From Paramoeba atlantica (lineage: Eukaryota > Discosea), in assembly GCA_977017575.1 (NCBI GenBank), contig CDRNVI010000164.1, positions 124,001 to 188,000 of the forward strand: a DNA stretch of 64,000 bases, in the 5' to 3' direction. Below are positions 38,984 to 50,408 of the stretch, in pieces. Made by a program: the position numbers and the translations under genes. Below the pieces are notes generated by a model. That model worked only from the letters and a program-made list of their open reading frames with translations, had not been told where the DNA came from and did no database searches. The number at the start of each line of letters is the position of its first letter. Position 1 is the first letter of the stretch.

Positions 38984-41227
38984 GCTAAATTTGGGTCTCT
39001 TTTTTTTCATCTTTCATTTATTTTGGGTTGAAAGAGAGAACATTCATATTCTCTGAATGTTGGTGTGTTGAGTCCTGGAAATGGATCCATTTGAAAAAGA
39101 AGAGAACTTTCAATTTGAATCTTCAATTATTTGAATGTTGAAAAAGTGAATGGTTTTTACAATCTCAATGTTTTTGTTTTTAAGATTTGATATTTCCATC
39201 ACCAAAGGGAAAAACATTTGAGGGGAGATGGGTTTTTTAAGAAGAGAAAGGAGAGTTATCAAGCAGCTGTACAAAGACTCCTCGTCAACCAGATTTGTAA
39301 GAGAGAGGTTTTGAGAGATCACCAAAGTCAAGACAAGAAGAGAAGGAAATCCTTGTGGATCTGTGGTGGCTGGTGCGAGGTGGGAGACATTATTATTGAA
39401 CCAGGTCTCCTCCAACAAGGATTAAAAAGACAAAAAGATCCTCAATCGCATCCGAAAAGTAATTCGTTCAGTCTTGGGAGCTGAAGTTTTTGACAAGAAC
39501 CATCCAATCAACATAGTGCAAGAAATTGAGTTGCAGAATTCTGGAGGGAAAGAAGAGTTTTTGATCTTTCAGAGAGGTTGGAGGAGAGACTCAGTCATGC
39601 AAAAGTGGTGGAGAGAGAGGAAGAGGGAGAAAGTGTTTCTCAAAAGTGATCAAGATATTCATCCATGAAGCGGAGGGGATCTTAACCTTAAAGTCTTTGG
39701 GGAGAGGATGGAAGAGGTGTCAGTTTTTCTGTTTCTTAAAAAAGAAAAGGAGTTTGCTTCACACTTCTTGAAAAAGATTTTAGATTTTGGTTTTTTTTAT
39801 CAAAATGATGAACAATAAAATATCAACCTCTCTTTGTTAAACATTCAACATTTGTTCCTTTTTCCAAGAAAAGTTCACAAGTTTGTTGAGATCCATTTGG
39901 AGAACCAAATTGAAAAAAAGAGCAGTCCTGAAGAGAAAAGAAAAAATATTCAAAAAGAAAAATCAGTATATTATTTGTTGAAATAAAGAAAAGAAAAGAA
40001 ACCTGATTGGTCTCAAATAAGAAGGAGTCTCATTTTTCCCCCCCAATTTCGAGAAATTAAATTATCTTTGAATTCCTTCTTCAAAAAATTAAATTAAATT
40101 CAAAAAAGAAATCAACAGAACAAAGAAAAAAGAATGAAGAACCAATAAAATTAAGAAAGGAATTCTCAGAATCCAAATCTTCTCATACAAGTTGAATCTC
40201 AAGGAAGAATCACAATCATTTCCACCATTGAACTGATTTTGTGGTTCCGAAACTAAAATTGAACCAGATGAATCCCTTCCAGCAAATGCACAGCTCAATT
40301 ACCAATCAGCTTGATTTGGATCTGGAAGAAGAGATAAGTTGTGAAATCTAAAAAACATCAAAGATCAAAATAACAAAAGAAAAGAAATCATTAAAAGAAT
40401 AAAGAACAAACAAAAAGATTTTAAAAAAATAGAAAAGAAGGAAAGAAAGTTCAAGACAACCTTGATATTTTTAAAACTCAAAGATTCCTTCTCAATAATT
40501 TTGCAAAACATCTGCGAGGTGTCGCTCATCCAGAGAGAAAAAAATTTGAGAAAAGATTTCTTTGAACCAAAAAAATTCAACCAAAAAAGAAATTGGTTTG
40601 GTTTGGTCATGGTTTTTCTCAGACAGTTCAAATCTCAGAATCTCAGGAAGAACGATCATTTCCTCAATTGAGCTGATTTTTGATCTGGTTCTCAAGCCAC
40701 AATCAACCAAAATAGATCCACTTTTGGAGATCAATTCCTTCAACACAGTCTTGGAAATCCTCTTCAGGAATGAAAATGACCTTGTTTTGACTTTCAAAAG
40801 AGAAAAAGGAAAAGGAAAAAAAAGAAAATAATTTTTCCTAAAAAACTCAGATCATTCATAGAGACAAGAAAAAAACCTTTTGGTGATCCAAATCATTACA
40901 TCACATCTCTCAACCCTTCTGTCAAGAAAATTCCACTCCAAAACAGTCCTGAATGGGTGTAAGGAATGGTGGAGTATAATATTCCCACAACTTTTCCACA
41001 GAAGAAACAAAATCATTTTTTACACCTTGATTTGGATCTGGAAGAAGAGAGAAGTTGTGAAATTTTGGAAAAAGAAAAGAACAAACTCTTTCACCTTTCC
41101 TTCATGTTCCCCTTTTCTCATTGTCCAATAAATCGAAAGAAGAAAAGAAACCAAAAAGAAAATGAAGTGTTGTTGTTGAATTGGAGTTGGCGGATCAACC
41201 TAACTTTGCAAAAGATTTTCAGAAAAT
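38984..41227. repeat. Block Y continued and mosaic spacer
   Basis: Continuation of the block interrupted by the retrotransposon; it matches 23680-25150 closely to about 40130. From about 40190 it adds modules shared with 46380-46960. The longest frame (39218-39484, containing YQAAVQRLLVNQICKREVL) is open here but broken in the duplicate at about 24060, so I do not call it a gene. Confidence 0.55.
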
Positions 41228-41298
41228 GCGCCGGTGGTTCAGTGGTAGAATTCTCGCCTGCCACGCGGGAGGCCCGGGTTCGATTCCCGGCCGGCGCA
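41228..41298 (+). tRNA. tRNA-Gly (GCC)
   Basis: 71 bases, same as the other GCC copies, with T-run. The 5' flank reads GATTTTCAGAAA instead of GATTGACAAGAA, a variant shared only with the copy at 47029. Confidence 0.97.
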
Positions 41299-42190
41299 AC
41301 TTTTTTTTCTTCTTCTTCTCAACTCAACCTTTTTTTTTTGTGTTTTAATTTCATGGTGAAGAAGGGTCCCAATCTAAAAACCAACCTCTCTTTTGGAGAC
41401 CACCTTTTTGTTCCTTGTTCAAATTCCCTCAGTTGTTGACCTTCATTTTGGATAATTTAGGTTCAACAAAAAGCTCATTTTTTCAAAAAACAGAGATTAC
41501 CTTTTCTTTGATCTTTTTCTTTTCGAATCACCAATTCTTTTTGTTCCCAAGAAAAAGGAGTTTACACTTCACACTTCAAGAAAGAAATGAGAAAAAAAAA
41601 GTTTTTCAAAAAAAGAGAATCAAATGAACAACCTCTCTTTGTTTGAAACGTTCCCAAATGAGAAAAGTTCACAAGTTTGTTGAAATCCATTTTTGAGAAC
41701 CAAATTCGAAAAAAAGAGATTCTTTCCAGTCCTAAAGAAAAAGGAAAAATATTCAAAAAAATTGGTATCATTTGATGAAATAAAGAAAAGAGAAACCTGA
41801 TTGCTCTAAAAAGAGAAGGATTTCCAATTTTTCCCCCAAGTTCAAGATATTAAATTATCTTTGAAATCTAAAAAACTTCAAAATTAAATTCAAAATAAAG
41901 AAGATCAACAGAAAGAGAAAAGAAAAAGAAAGAACAAAAGAAAAGAAATAATTCAACCAAAAACAAACAAATATAAGATTAAAAAAAATAGAAAAAAGGA
42001 AAGAAAGTTTTCAAGACAACCTTGATATTTTCACTCGGAAAACTTTCTCAATAATTCTCCAAAACATCTCCGAGGTGTCACACATCCGAAATGTGAGAGT
42101 TGGAGAGAAAAATTCAATCAAAAAAAGAAAAAAGGTTTGGTTTGGTTAGTGATGAATTTTCTTCGACAGTTTGAAACTCAGGAAGAACGA
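41299..42190. repeat. Spacer 3' of TRIM copy 7 (alpha type)
   Basis: Closely similar to 25295-26093 and 47100-47961. No gene seen. Confidence 0.6.
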
Positions 42191-44414
42191 TCATTTCCAC
42201 AATTGAACTGATTTTTGATCTGGTTCTGAAACTAAAATTGAACCAGACGAATGTACACCAATCCCAAAAGGATTCTTCATCTTCCCAAATCCAAAAGAAA
42301 AAAGAAAAGTTCCATCTTTCTCAAACACACTCACTCTCCCATTTTCCCATTCACCAACAATAATTCGACCATTCCCATCAACATCAACACCGCTTGGTTT
42401 CTCCAATTGAGAATCTTTTGATCCTCTTTCTCCAAAAGTTCGAATAAAATTTCCTTCAATTCCCATCACTTGAATTCGATGATTCCAAGTATCAGAAATA
42501 ACAAGATTACCATCTCCATCAACTACTACACCACAAGGACGGTTAAATTGACCTTCAGAAGAACCCTCAGTCCCAAAACATCGAATAAAACATCCATCAT
42601 AACTAAACACTTGGATTCGATTATTCTCACTGTCAACAACAATAATTCGACCTTCTTCATCAACATCAATCCCATGTGGTTTGTTGAATTGACCAGGTTG
42701 AGAACCTTCACATCCAAATGATCTTATCAAACAACTTTCTTTGTTCAACACCATCACTTTCGATCCTACTTGGTTGAGACATACAATCTCATCATTCAAC
42801 CCAATTGCAACATCAATAAAAGTTGCATCACTAACTTTGAGAGTTTGAATCAAAGATCCTTCTTTGTTTCTAATTCTCAACTTCCCTCTATCATGACAAA
42901 CAATAAAGTTACCATCAATGTTCTCAACAATTCCCCAAGGGTTTTCATCACAACAAAATGAAGAAATAAATTCCATTCGATCACCAATCACTCCTTTCTT
43001 TTTTCGATTCAAAAGTGAAACATCAAGTTCATCAATAAGATCATTCGCAATTTGAAGAAAAGTTGAAAAGAGATCTTCATCAAAAAGAGAATCAGTTGTT
43101 GGAGTTTGAGATAATCTAAGAATTGTATCACACCTCATTCTCAAATCAACTTTCTCTAAATCTAAATCTTTCTTCATCACTTTCTTGTTCATTAATTTCT
43201 CTTCTAATTCTTGAATCTCTTGTTTTACTTTTCTTGTTTCCTTTTCAACAAACTCCAATCTCTTTTCCAATCCAACTCCAATCTTCAAAATCTCATTTCT
43301 CTTTCTCAAAACACTCTCTTCTAACGAATAAACATTCTGTCGATGTTCATCGTGAACCCCAAGAACACATTCCATACAAACAAAAAGAGAACACTCAAAA
43401 CAAAACCCACTCAAATTCTCAGATGGGTGAGTTAAACAGTGTTTCTTTTTCAAACTTTCTAATCCCTCATCATTCCCAAGTTGTTGGTTTCTTCTTCCTT
43501 CTTGTTGTTGGTTTTGTTGGTTTTCACGTTTGTGGTTTCGAGAGAAAATATTGGAGGAATGAGATTGTTCACAAGAATCACAAATGAACAATTCACATTT
43601 CGAACAATACATTGAAGTTTGTTCTCCACACCTTTCGAAATTCACACATTCTTTCGTTTCATCTGTTTGTTGGTTATACTTTGTTGGTTAAGGGGGTATT
43701 TTCTTTGTTTTTATGTTTTTATGTTTGTTGTTTGTGGAACAATTGTTTTGTGGTGGGTGGTGAGGTGAATTGTTTCATTTGAAAAGAAAAAGAAAGGAAA
43801 GAAAAACATGGAGTTGGAGGAAGACAGAAAGAAGGAATCTTTGAAGATTCAATCACATCAATCGTTTCAGGAATTAAATAATTGGAATCAAATGATTCAA
43901 TTGTCTCACATCTTCCTCCTCCTTCTCCTTCAATCTCTTTTCGACAAACTGGACAACATCTCTTCTTCTTCCCACCATCACTCAAACAACAACTTGAAGA
44001 AGAAGAAGAACCATCGACTTGATGAGGAGAAAGAAAAAGATTGGGACCACCATCACCGCCGCCACCACCACTGCCACCATCACCATCACCACCATCACCA
44101 CTCTCAGAAGTTGAAGTTGAAGTTTGTTGAGAGGAGAAGAAGAGTTTGTTGAGACAATCAGAGCAAAAAGAGTGGCCACAAGGTAATGATCTCGGTTCCT
44201 TTTCCCATCTCATCATTTCAAAACAAATCAAACATTCAAACCCTCTCCTTTCTTCACACTCTTTCCTTTCTGTTTCTTCTTCTTCTTCTTCTTCTTTTCC
44301 TTTTTCAACTAACTTCTCTTCCTTCTTTCTCTTGGTCTTCTCTCCCTCCTTCTCTCCCTTCTTTCTCTTCTTCTCTTCTCCTTGTTCAGTTTTCACTCGT
44401 TTCCTCTTTCCCAT
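42191..44414 (-). CDS. TRIM-NHL protein, copy 7 (complete)
   Basis: Start 44414 (MGKRKRVKTEQ), stop 42191, one intron at the family position (about 43830-43670). Domain order as in copy 2; the poly-Glu tract before the RING is longer (KGKEEEEEEETERKE) and the RING insert is Gly-rich. Exon 2 carries small unique features: EQSHSSNIFS in B-box 1, SDATFIDV with one extra residue in a blade, and KESCLIRSF. Loop residues: CHDRGK, NQVGS, SEN, TWN, EWEN. All frames are open. Confidence 0.92.
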
Positions 44415-45983
44415 TTTTCCACAACACAATTTCTAATTTGGTTGACAACAAAAAACAATTCAAAACAACAGAAAGAAGACGAGAAGAAGGTTACCACAAC
44501 ACAAACAAACAACAAACAAACAACAAACAACAAACAAACAAAAAAGCTAAATTTGGGCCTCTTTTTTTTCATCTTTCATTTCTTTTGGGTTGAGAGAGAG
44601 AACATTCATATTCACTGAATGTTGGTGTGTTGAGTCCTGAAAATGGATCCATTTGAAATCAAAAGAAGAGAACTTTCAATTTGAATCTTCAATTATTTGA
44701 ATGTTGAAAAAGTGAATGGTTTTTACAATCTCAATGTTTTGGTTTTTTAAAATTTGATATTTCCATCACCAAGCAAGAGTAAAACATTTGAGGGAAGATG
44801 GGTTTTTTAAGAAGAGAAAGGAGAGTTATCAGGCAGCAGAGATATCAAGGTGTATAAAGACTCCTAGTCACCAGGATCCAATATTTTTTGGAAAAGAAGA
44901 GAGAGGTTTTGAGAGATCATCAAAGTCAAGACAAGAAGAGAAGGAAATCCGTGTGGATGTGTGGTGAGAGGTGGGAGACATTATTATTGAACCAGGTCTC
45001 CTCCAACGAAATGAGTCAGGAGAATGAAAGGGACTGTCAACCTCGAAATCCCTTATTGGCTTAATGATTTAAACCAAGGAGAGAGTGGAGTACAAGCACC
45101 AAAAAAATGAAAAACAATGTCAACTATGATTAAAGAGACAAAAAGATCCTTCTATCGCAGCCGAAAAGTAATTCATTCAGTCTTGGGAGTCGAAGTTTTT
45201 GACAAGAACCATCCAATCAACATAGTGCAAGAATTTGCATTGCCAATCCTGGAGGGAAAGAAGAGTTTTTGATATTTCAGAGAGGTTGGAGGAGAGAGAC
45301 TGAGTCATGTAAAAGTGGGGGAGAGAGGAAGAGGGAGAAAGTGTTTCTCAAAATGATCAAGATATTCATACATAAAGCGGAGGGGATCTTAACCTTAAAG
45401 TCTTTGGAGAGGGGGGGTTTTAGGATGGGTGTGGTGTCTGTTTTTCTGTTTCTTAAAAAAGAAGAGGAGTTTGCTTCACACTTCTTGAAAAAGATTTTAG
45501 ATTTTGGGTTTTTTTTTATCAAAATGAACAATAAAATATCAACCTCTCTTTGTTAAACGTTCAACATTTGTTCCTTTTTCCAAGTTCACAAGTTTGTTGA
45601 GATCCATTTGGAGAACCAAATTCGAAAAAAGAGCAGTCCTCCGATTTTTCTTAAAATAAAGAAAGGAATTCTCAGAATCGTGGTCATATCCCCAAGTGAA
45701 CTGATTTTTGATATGAATGGTGGAGTAAAATATTCCCACAACTTTTCCACAGACTAAACTATCATTTTTTTCATATTTTTTCAATATTGATGACCTATCA
45801 CCTTGATTTGGATCTGGAAGAAGAAATAAGTTGTAAAATTTGGAAAGAGAAAAGAACAAACTCTTTCCCCTTTCCTTCATGTTCCCTTTTTTCATTGTCC
45901 AATAAATTGAAAGAAGAAAAGAAACCAAAAAGGAAATGAGAGTTGGCGGATCAACCTAACTTGGCAAAAGATTGTCAAGAAAT
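44415..45983. repeat. Block Y and spacer upstream of TRIM copy 7
   Basis: Third, more diverged copy of block Y (compare 23550-25223). At 45025-45560 it holds both the RIRKAIRS-type and the KRSFYR-type short frames in fused form (IKETKRSFYRSRKVIHSVLG then VFDKNHPINIVQEF). This suggests that the two versions elsewhere are alleles of one ancestral exon. No gene called. Confidence 0.5.
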
Positions 45984-46054
45984 GCGCCGGTGGTTCAGTG
46001 GTAGAATCTTCGCCTCCCACGCGAAGGGCCCGGGTTCGATTCCCGGCCGGCGCA
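45984..46054 (+). tRNA. tRNA-Gly (CCC)
   Basis: 71 bases with anticodon CCC and anticodon stem TTCGC/GCGAA; identical to the gene at 1480-1550. T-run follows. Confidence 0.95.
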
Positions 46055-47028
46055 ACTTTTTTTTCTTCTTCTTCTCAACTCAACCTTTTTTTTTGTGTTT
46101 TAATTTCATGGTGAAGAAGGGTCCCAATCTAAAAACCAACCTCTCTTTGGAGATCACCTTTTTTTTCCTTGTTCAAATTCCCTCAGTTGTTTTGGAGAAC
46201 CAAATCGCATGATTCTTGAAAATCAAAAATTAGAGAGAAAGATAAGAAAAAAGAAAGAGAAAGAAAACCACACAACCTAAAATTTCCCAGGACTCTCTCC
46301 AAAACTTCAAAGGGGCCGGGGTGTTTGCACGAAAAAGAATGAATAACCAATAAAATAAGAAAGGAATCCAAATCTTTTCATGCAGGTTGACTCTCATTTC
46401 TGCAAGTGGACTGATTTTGATCCAGAGAGAAGAAATGTGAGAAAAGATTTCTTTGAATCGAAAAACTTTCAACCAAAAAAGAAATTGGTTTGGTCAGTTC
46501 GAATCTAAGAATCTCAGGAAGAACATTTCCAGCCACAATCAACCAAAATAGATCCACTTTCGGAGATCAATTCCTTCAACACAGTCTTGGAAATCCTCTT
46601 CAGGAATGAGAATGACCTTGTTTTGACTTTCAAAAGAGAAAAAGAGTAAAATATTTTTCCCTAAAAACTTAGATCATTCAGAGAGACAAGAAAAAAACCT
46701 TTTGGTGATCCAAATCATTACATCACATCTCTCAACCCTTCTGTCAACAAAAATCCACTCCAAAACTGTCTTGATGGGTGCCAGGAATGGTGAAGAAGAA
46801 TATTCCCACAACTTTTCCACAAAATAAATGATCACACCTTGATTTGGATCTGGAAGAAGAGAAAAGTTGTGAAATTTTGGAAAGAGAAAGGAACAAACTT
46901 TTTCACCTTTCCTTCATGTTCCCCTTTTCTCATTGTCCAATAAATCGAAAGAAGAAAAGAAACCAAAAAGAAAATGGTGAATTGGAGTTGGCGGATCAAC
47001 CTAACTTTGCAAAAGATTTTCAGAAAAT
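46055..47028. repeat. Spacer between tRNA-Gly CCC and GCC
   Basis: This is the right-arm counterpart of the 902-1479 spacer, in inverted order, with an additional GGGGCCGGGGTGTTTGCACG module near 46310. No gene seen. Confidence 0.55.
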
Positions 47029-47099
47029 GCGCCGGTGGTTCAGTGGTAGAATTCTCGCCTGCCACGCGGGAGGCCCGGGTTCGATTCCCGGCCGGCGCA
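47029..47099 (+). tRNA. tRNA-Gly (GCC)
   Basis: 71 bases, same as the other GCC copies, followed by T9. Confidence 0.97.
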
Positions 47100-47961
47100 A
47101 CTTTTTTTTTTCTTCTTCTTCTCAACTCAACCTTTTTTTTTGTTTTAATTTCATGGTGAAGAAGGGTCCCAATCTAAAAACCAACCTCTCTTTTGGAAAT
47201 CACCTTTTTGTTCCTTGTTCAAATTCCCTCAGTTGTTGACCTTCATTTTGGATAATTTAGGTTCAACAAAAAGCTCATTTTTTCAAAAAACAGAGATTAC
47301 CTTTTCTTTGATCTTTTTTCTTTTCGAATCACCAATTCTTTTTGTTCCCAAGAAAAAGGAGTTTACACTTCACACTTCAAAAAAGAAATGAGAAAAAAAG
47401 TTTTTCAAAAAAAGAGAATCAAATGAACAACCTCTCTTTGTTTGAAACATTCCCAAATGAGAAAAGTTCACAAGTTTGTTGAAATCCGTTTTTGAGAACC
47501 AAATTCGAAAAAAAGAGATTCTTTCCAGTCCTAAAGAAAAAGGAAAAATTTTCAAAAAAAATTGGTATTATTTGATGAAATAAAGAAAAGAAGAGAAACC
47601 TGATTGCTCTAAAAAGAGAAGTATTTCCAACCAAGTTCAAGAAATTAAATTATCTTTGAAATCTAAAAAACTTCAAAATTAAATTCAAAATAAAGAACAT
47701 CAACAGAAAAAAAAATAACAAAAGAAAAGAAAAACAAACAAATAGAAAATTAAAAAAAATAGAAAAAAGGAAAGAAAGTTTTCAAGACAACCTTGATATT
47801 TTCACTTGGAAAACTTTCTCAATAATTCTCCAAAACATCTCCGAGGTGTCACACACCCGAAATGTGAGAGTTGGAGAGAAAAATTCAACCAAAAAAAGAA
47901 AAAAGGTTTGGTTTGGTTAGTGATGAATTTTCTTCGACAGTTTGAAACTCAGGAAGAACGA
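47100..47961. repeat. Spacer 3' of TRIM copy 8 (alpha type)
   Basis: Closely similar to 25295-26093. No gene seen. Confidence 0.6.
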
Positions 47962-50104
47962 TCATTTCCACAATTGAACTGATTTTTGATCTGGTTCTGA
48001 AACCAAAACTGAACCAGATGAATGTACACCAACCCCAAAAGGATTCTTCATCTTCCCAAATCCAAAAGAAAAAAGAAAAGTTCCATCTTTCTCAAACACA
48101 CTCACTCTCCCATTTCCCCAATCACCAACAATAATTCGACCATTCCCATCAACATCAACACCCATTGGATTCTCCAATTGAGAATCTTTTGATCCTCTTT
48201 CTCCAAAAGTTCGAATAAAATTTCCTTCAATTCCCATCACTTGAATTCGATGATTGAAAGTATCAGAAATAACAAGATTACCATCTCCATCAACTACCAC
48301 ACAATGAGGATAGTCAAATTGACCTTCAGAAGAACCATGAGTCCCAAAATATCGAATAAAACATCCATCATAACTAAACACTTGAATTCGATGATTCAGA
48401 GTGTCAACAACAATAATTTGACCTTCTTCATCAACATCAATCCCACATGGTTTGTTGAATTGACCAGGTTGAGAACCTTTACATCCAAATGATCTTATCA
48501 AACTACCTTCTTTGTTCAACACCATCACTTTCGATTGTAGTTGGTTGAGACATACAATTTCATCATTCAACCCAATTGCAACATCAACAAAAGTTCCATC
48601 AACTTTGAGAGTTTGAATCAAAGATCCTTCTTTGTTTCTAATTCCTAACTTCCTTTCTTCACGACAAACAATAAAGTTACCATCAATGTTCTCAACAATT
48701 CCCCAAGGTTTGTCATCACAACAAAAGGAAGAAATAAATTCCATTTGATTACCAATCACTCCTTTCTTTTTTCGATTCAAAAGTGAAACATCAAGTTCAT
48801 CAATAAGATCATTCGCAATTTGAAGAAATGTTGAAAAGAGATCTTCATCAAAAAGAGAATCAGTTGTTGGAGTTTGAGATAATCTAAGAATTGTATCACA
48901 CCTCATTCTCAAATCAACTTTCTCTAAATCTAAATCTTTCTTCATCACTTTCTTGTTCATTAATTTCTCTTCTAATTCTTGAATCTCTTGTTTTACTTTT
49001 CTTGTTTCCTTTTCAACAAACTCCAATCTCTTTTCCAATCCAACTCCAATCTTCAAAATCTCATTTCTCTTTCTCAAAACACTCTTTTCTAATGAATAAA
49101 CATTTTGTCGGTGTTCATCATGAATTCTGAGAGCACATTCCAAACAAACAAAAAGAGAACACTCAAAACAAAACCCACTCAAATTCTCAGATGGGTGAGT
49201 TAAACAATGTTTCTTCTTCAAACTTTCTAATCCCCCATCATTCCCATGTTGTTGTTGGTTTCTTCTTCCTTCTTGTTGTTGGTTTTGTTGGTTTTCACGT
49301 TTGTGGTTTCGAGAGAAAGGATTGGAGGAATGAGATTGTTCACAAGAATCACAAATGAAAACTTCACATTTAGAACAATACATTGAAGTTTGTTCTCTAC
49401 ACTTTCTGAAATTCACACATTCTTTTGTTTCATCTGTTTACTTTGTTAATGAGGGGGTATTTTCTTTGTGTTTGTGTTTGTGGTGGGTGGGGTGAGTGTG
49501 AGGTGAATTGTTTCATTTGAAAACACAAGAAAAAGAAAAAAAAACATGGAGTTGGAGGAATACAAAAAGAAGGAATCTTTGAAGATTCAATCACATCAAT
49601 CATTTCAGGAATTAAATAATTGGAATCAAATGATTCAATTGTCTCACATCTTCCTCCTCCTTCTCCTTCAATCTCTTTTCGACAAACTGGACAACATCTC
49701 TTCTTCTTCCCACCATCACTCAAACAACAACTTGAACTTGAAGAAGAAGAAGAAGAAGAAGGACCCTCGACTTGAAGAGGAGAAAGAAAAAGATTGGGAC
49801 CACCATCGCCATCACCACCATCACCACCACTCTCAGAAGTTGAAGTTGAAGTTTGTTGAGAGGAGAAGAAGAGTTTGTTGAGACAATCAGAGCAAAAAGA
49901 GTGGCCACAAGGTAATGATCGTGGTTCTTTTTCCCATCTCATCATTTCAAAACAAATCAAACATTCAAATCCTCTCCTCTCTTCACACTCTTTCCTTTCT
50001 GTTTCTTCTTCTTTTCCTTTTTCAATTGGCTTTTCTTCCTTCTTTCTCTTGTTTTCAAACTCTTCTTCTCCGCTGTTTCCATCACGTTTCCTCTTTTCCG
50101 CCAT
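47962..50104 (-). CDS. TRIM-NHL protein, copy 8 (complete, different N-terminus)
   Basis: Start 50104, stop 47962, one phase-1 intron. The first 20 or so residues (MAEKRKRDGNSGEEEFENK) and the 5' flank differ from all other array copies, while the rest of exon 1 and exon 2 is typical: RING with short Asp/Gly insert, B-boxes (CLECALRIHDEHRQ), coiled coil, NHL. Loop residues: CREERK, NQLQS, TLN, TFN, DWGN, and THGSSEGQFDYPH in one strand. It has no block X or Y upstream; instead a tRNA-Gly and CLPTM1 follow on the other strand. It is the outermost array member, and its promoter is probably independent of the repeated type. Confidence 0.92.
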
Positions 50105-50256
50105 AGTTTCAGCAAGATAATTCAGTTCACAACAAAAAACAATTCAAAACAACAAAAAGAAGAGGAGAAGAAGGTCACCACAACACAAACAACCAAAGGA
50201 ACAAACACAAACGCGAACACTCTACAGCGAAACTTTGCAAAAGATTAACAAGAAAT

Positions 50257-50327
50257 GCGCCGGTGGTTCAGTGGTAGAATTCTCGCCTGCCACGCGGGAG
50301 GCCCGGGTTCGATTCCCGGCCGGCGCA
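50257..50327 (+). tRNA. tRNA-Gly (GCC)
   Basis: 71 bases, last of the ten. It lies in the 304-bp gap between the divergent starts of TRIM copy 8 (153 bp away) and CLPTM1 (82 bp away), so a Pol III gene sits inside a shared Pol II promoter region. Only the tRNA and a short flank (CTTTGCAAAAGATTAACAAGAA) are shared with the other copies. Confidence 0.97.
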
Positions 50328-50408
50328 ACTTTTTTTTTCTTCTTCCCGTTTTTTCTTTTTTCTCTGTTTCTCCTTTGTTTTCTCTTTCTCTTCTCTTTTG
50401 TTTTTTCG

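Larger units (their letters stand above)
15812..41227. repeat. Tandem duplication of about 10.3 kb in the right arm
   Basis: Unit 1 (about 15.8-25.3 kb: TRIM 3, gene X-B, tRNA, TRIM 4, block Y, tRNA) and unit 2 (about 26.1-41.3 kb: TRIM 5, gene X-C, tRNA, TRIM 6, retrotransposon, block Y, tRNA) have the same order and strands. Offsets stay at 10.28-10.31 kb until the retrotransposon adds about 5.0 kb. Similarity is highest for 19.5-24.7 kb against 29.8-34.0 plus 39.0-40.0 kb. Confidence 0.8.

Noticed and set aside
39218-39484. 88-codon frame in block Y (YQAAVQRLLVNQ...) as a gene
   Set aside because: Its duplicate near 24060 is broken by a stop and the third copy near 44800 has shifted frames. 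No family is recognised, so it was left as a possible exon relic.
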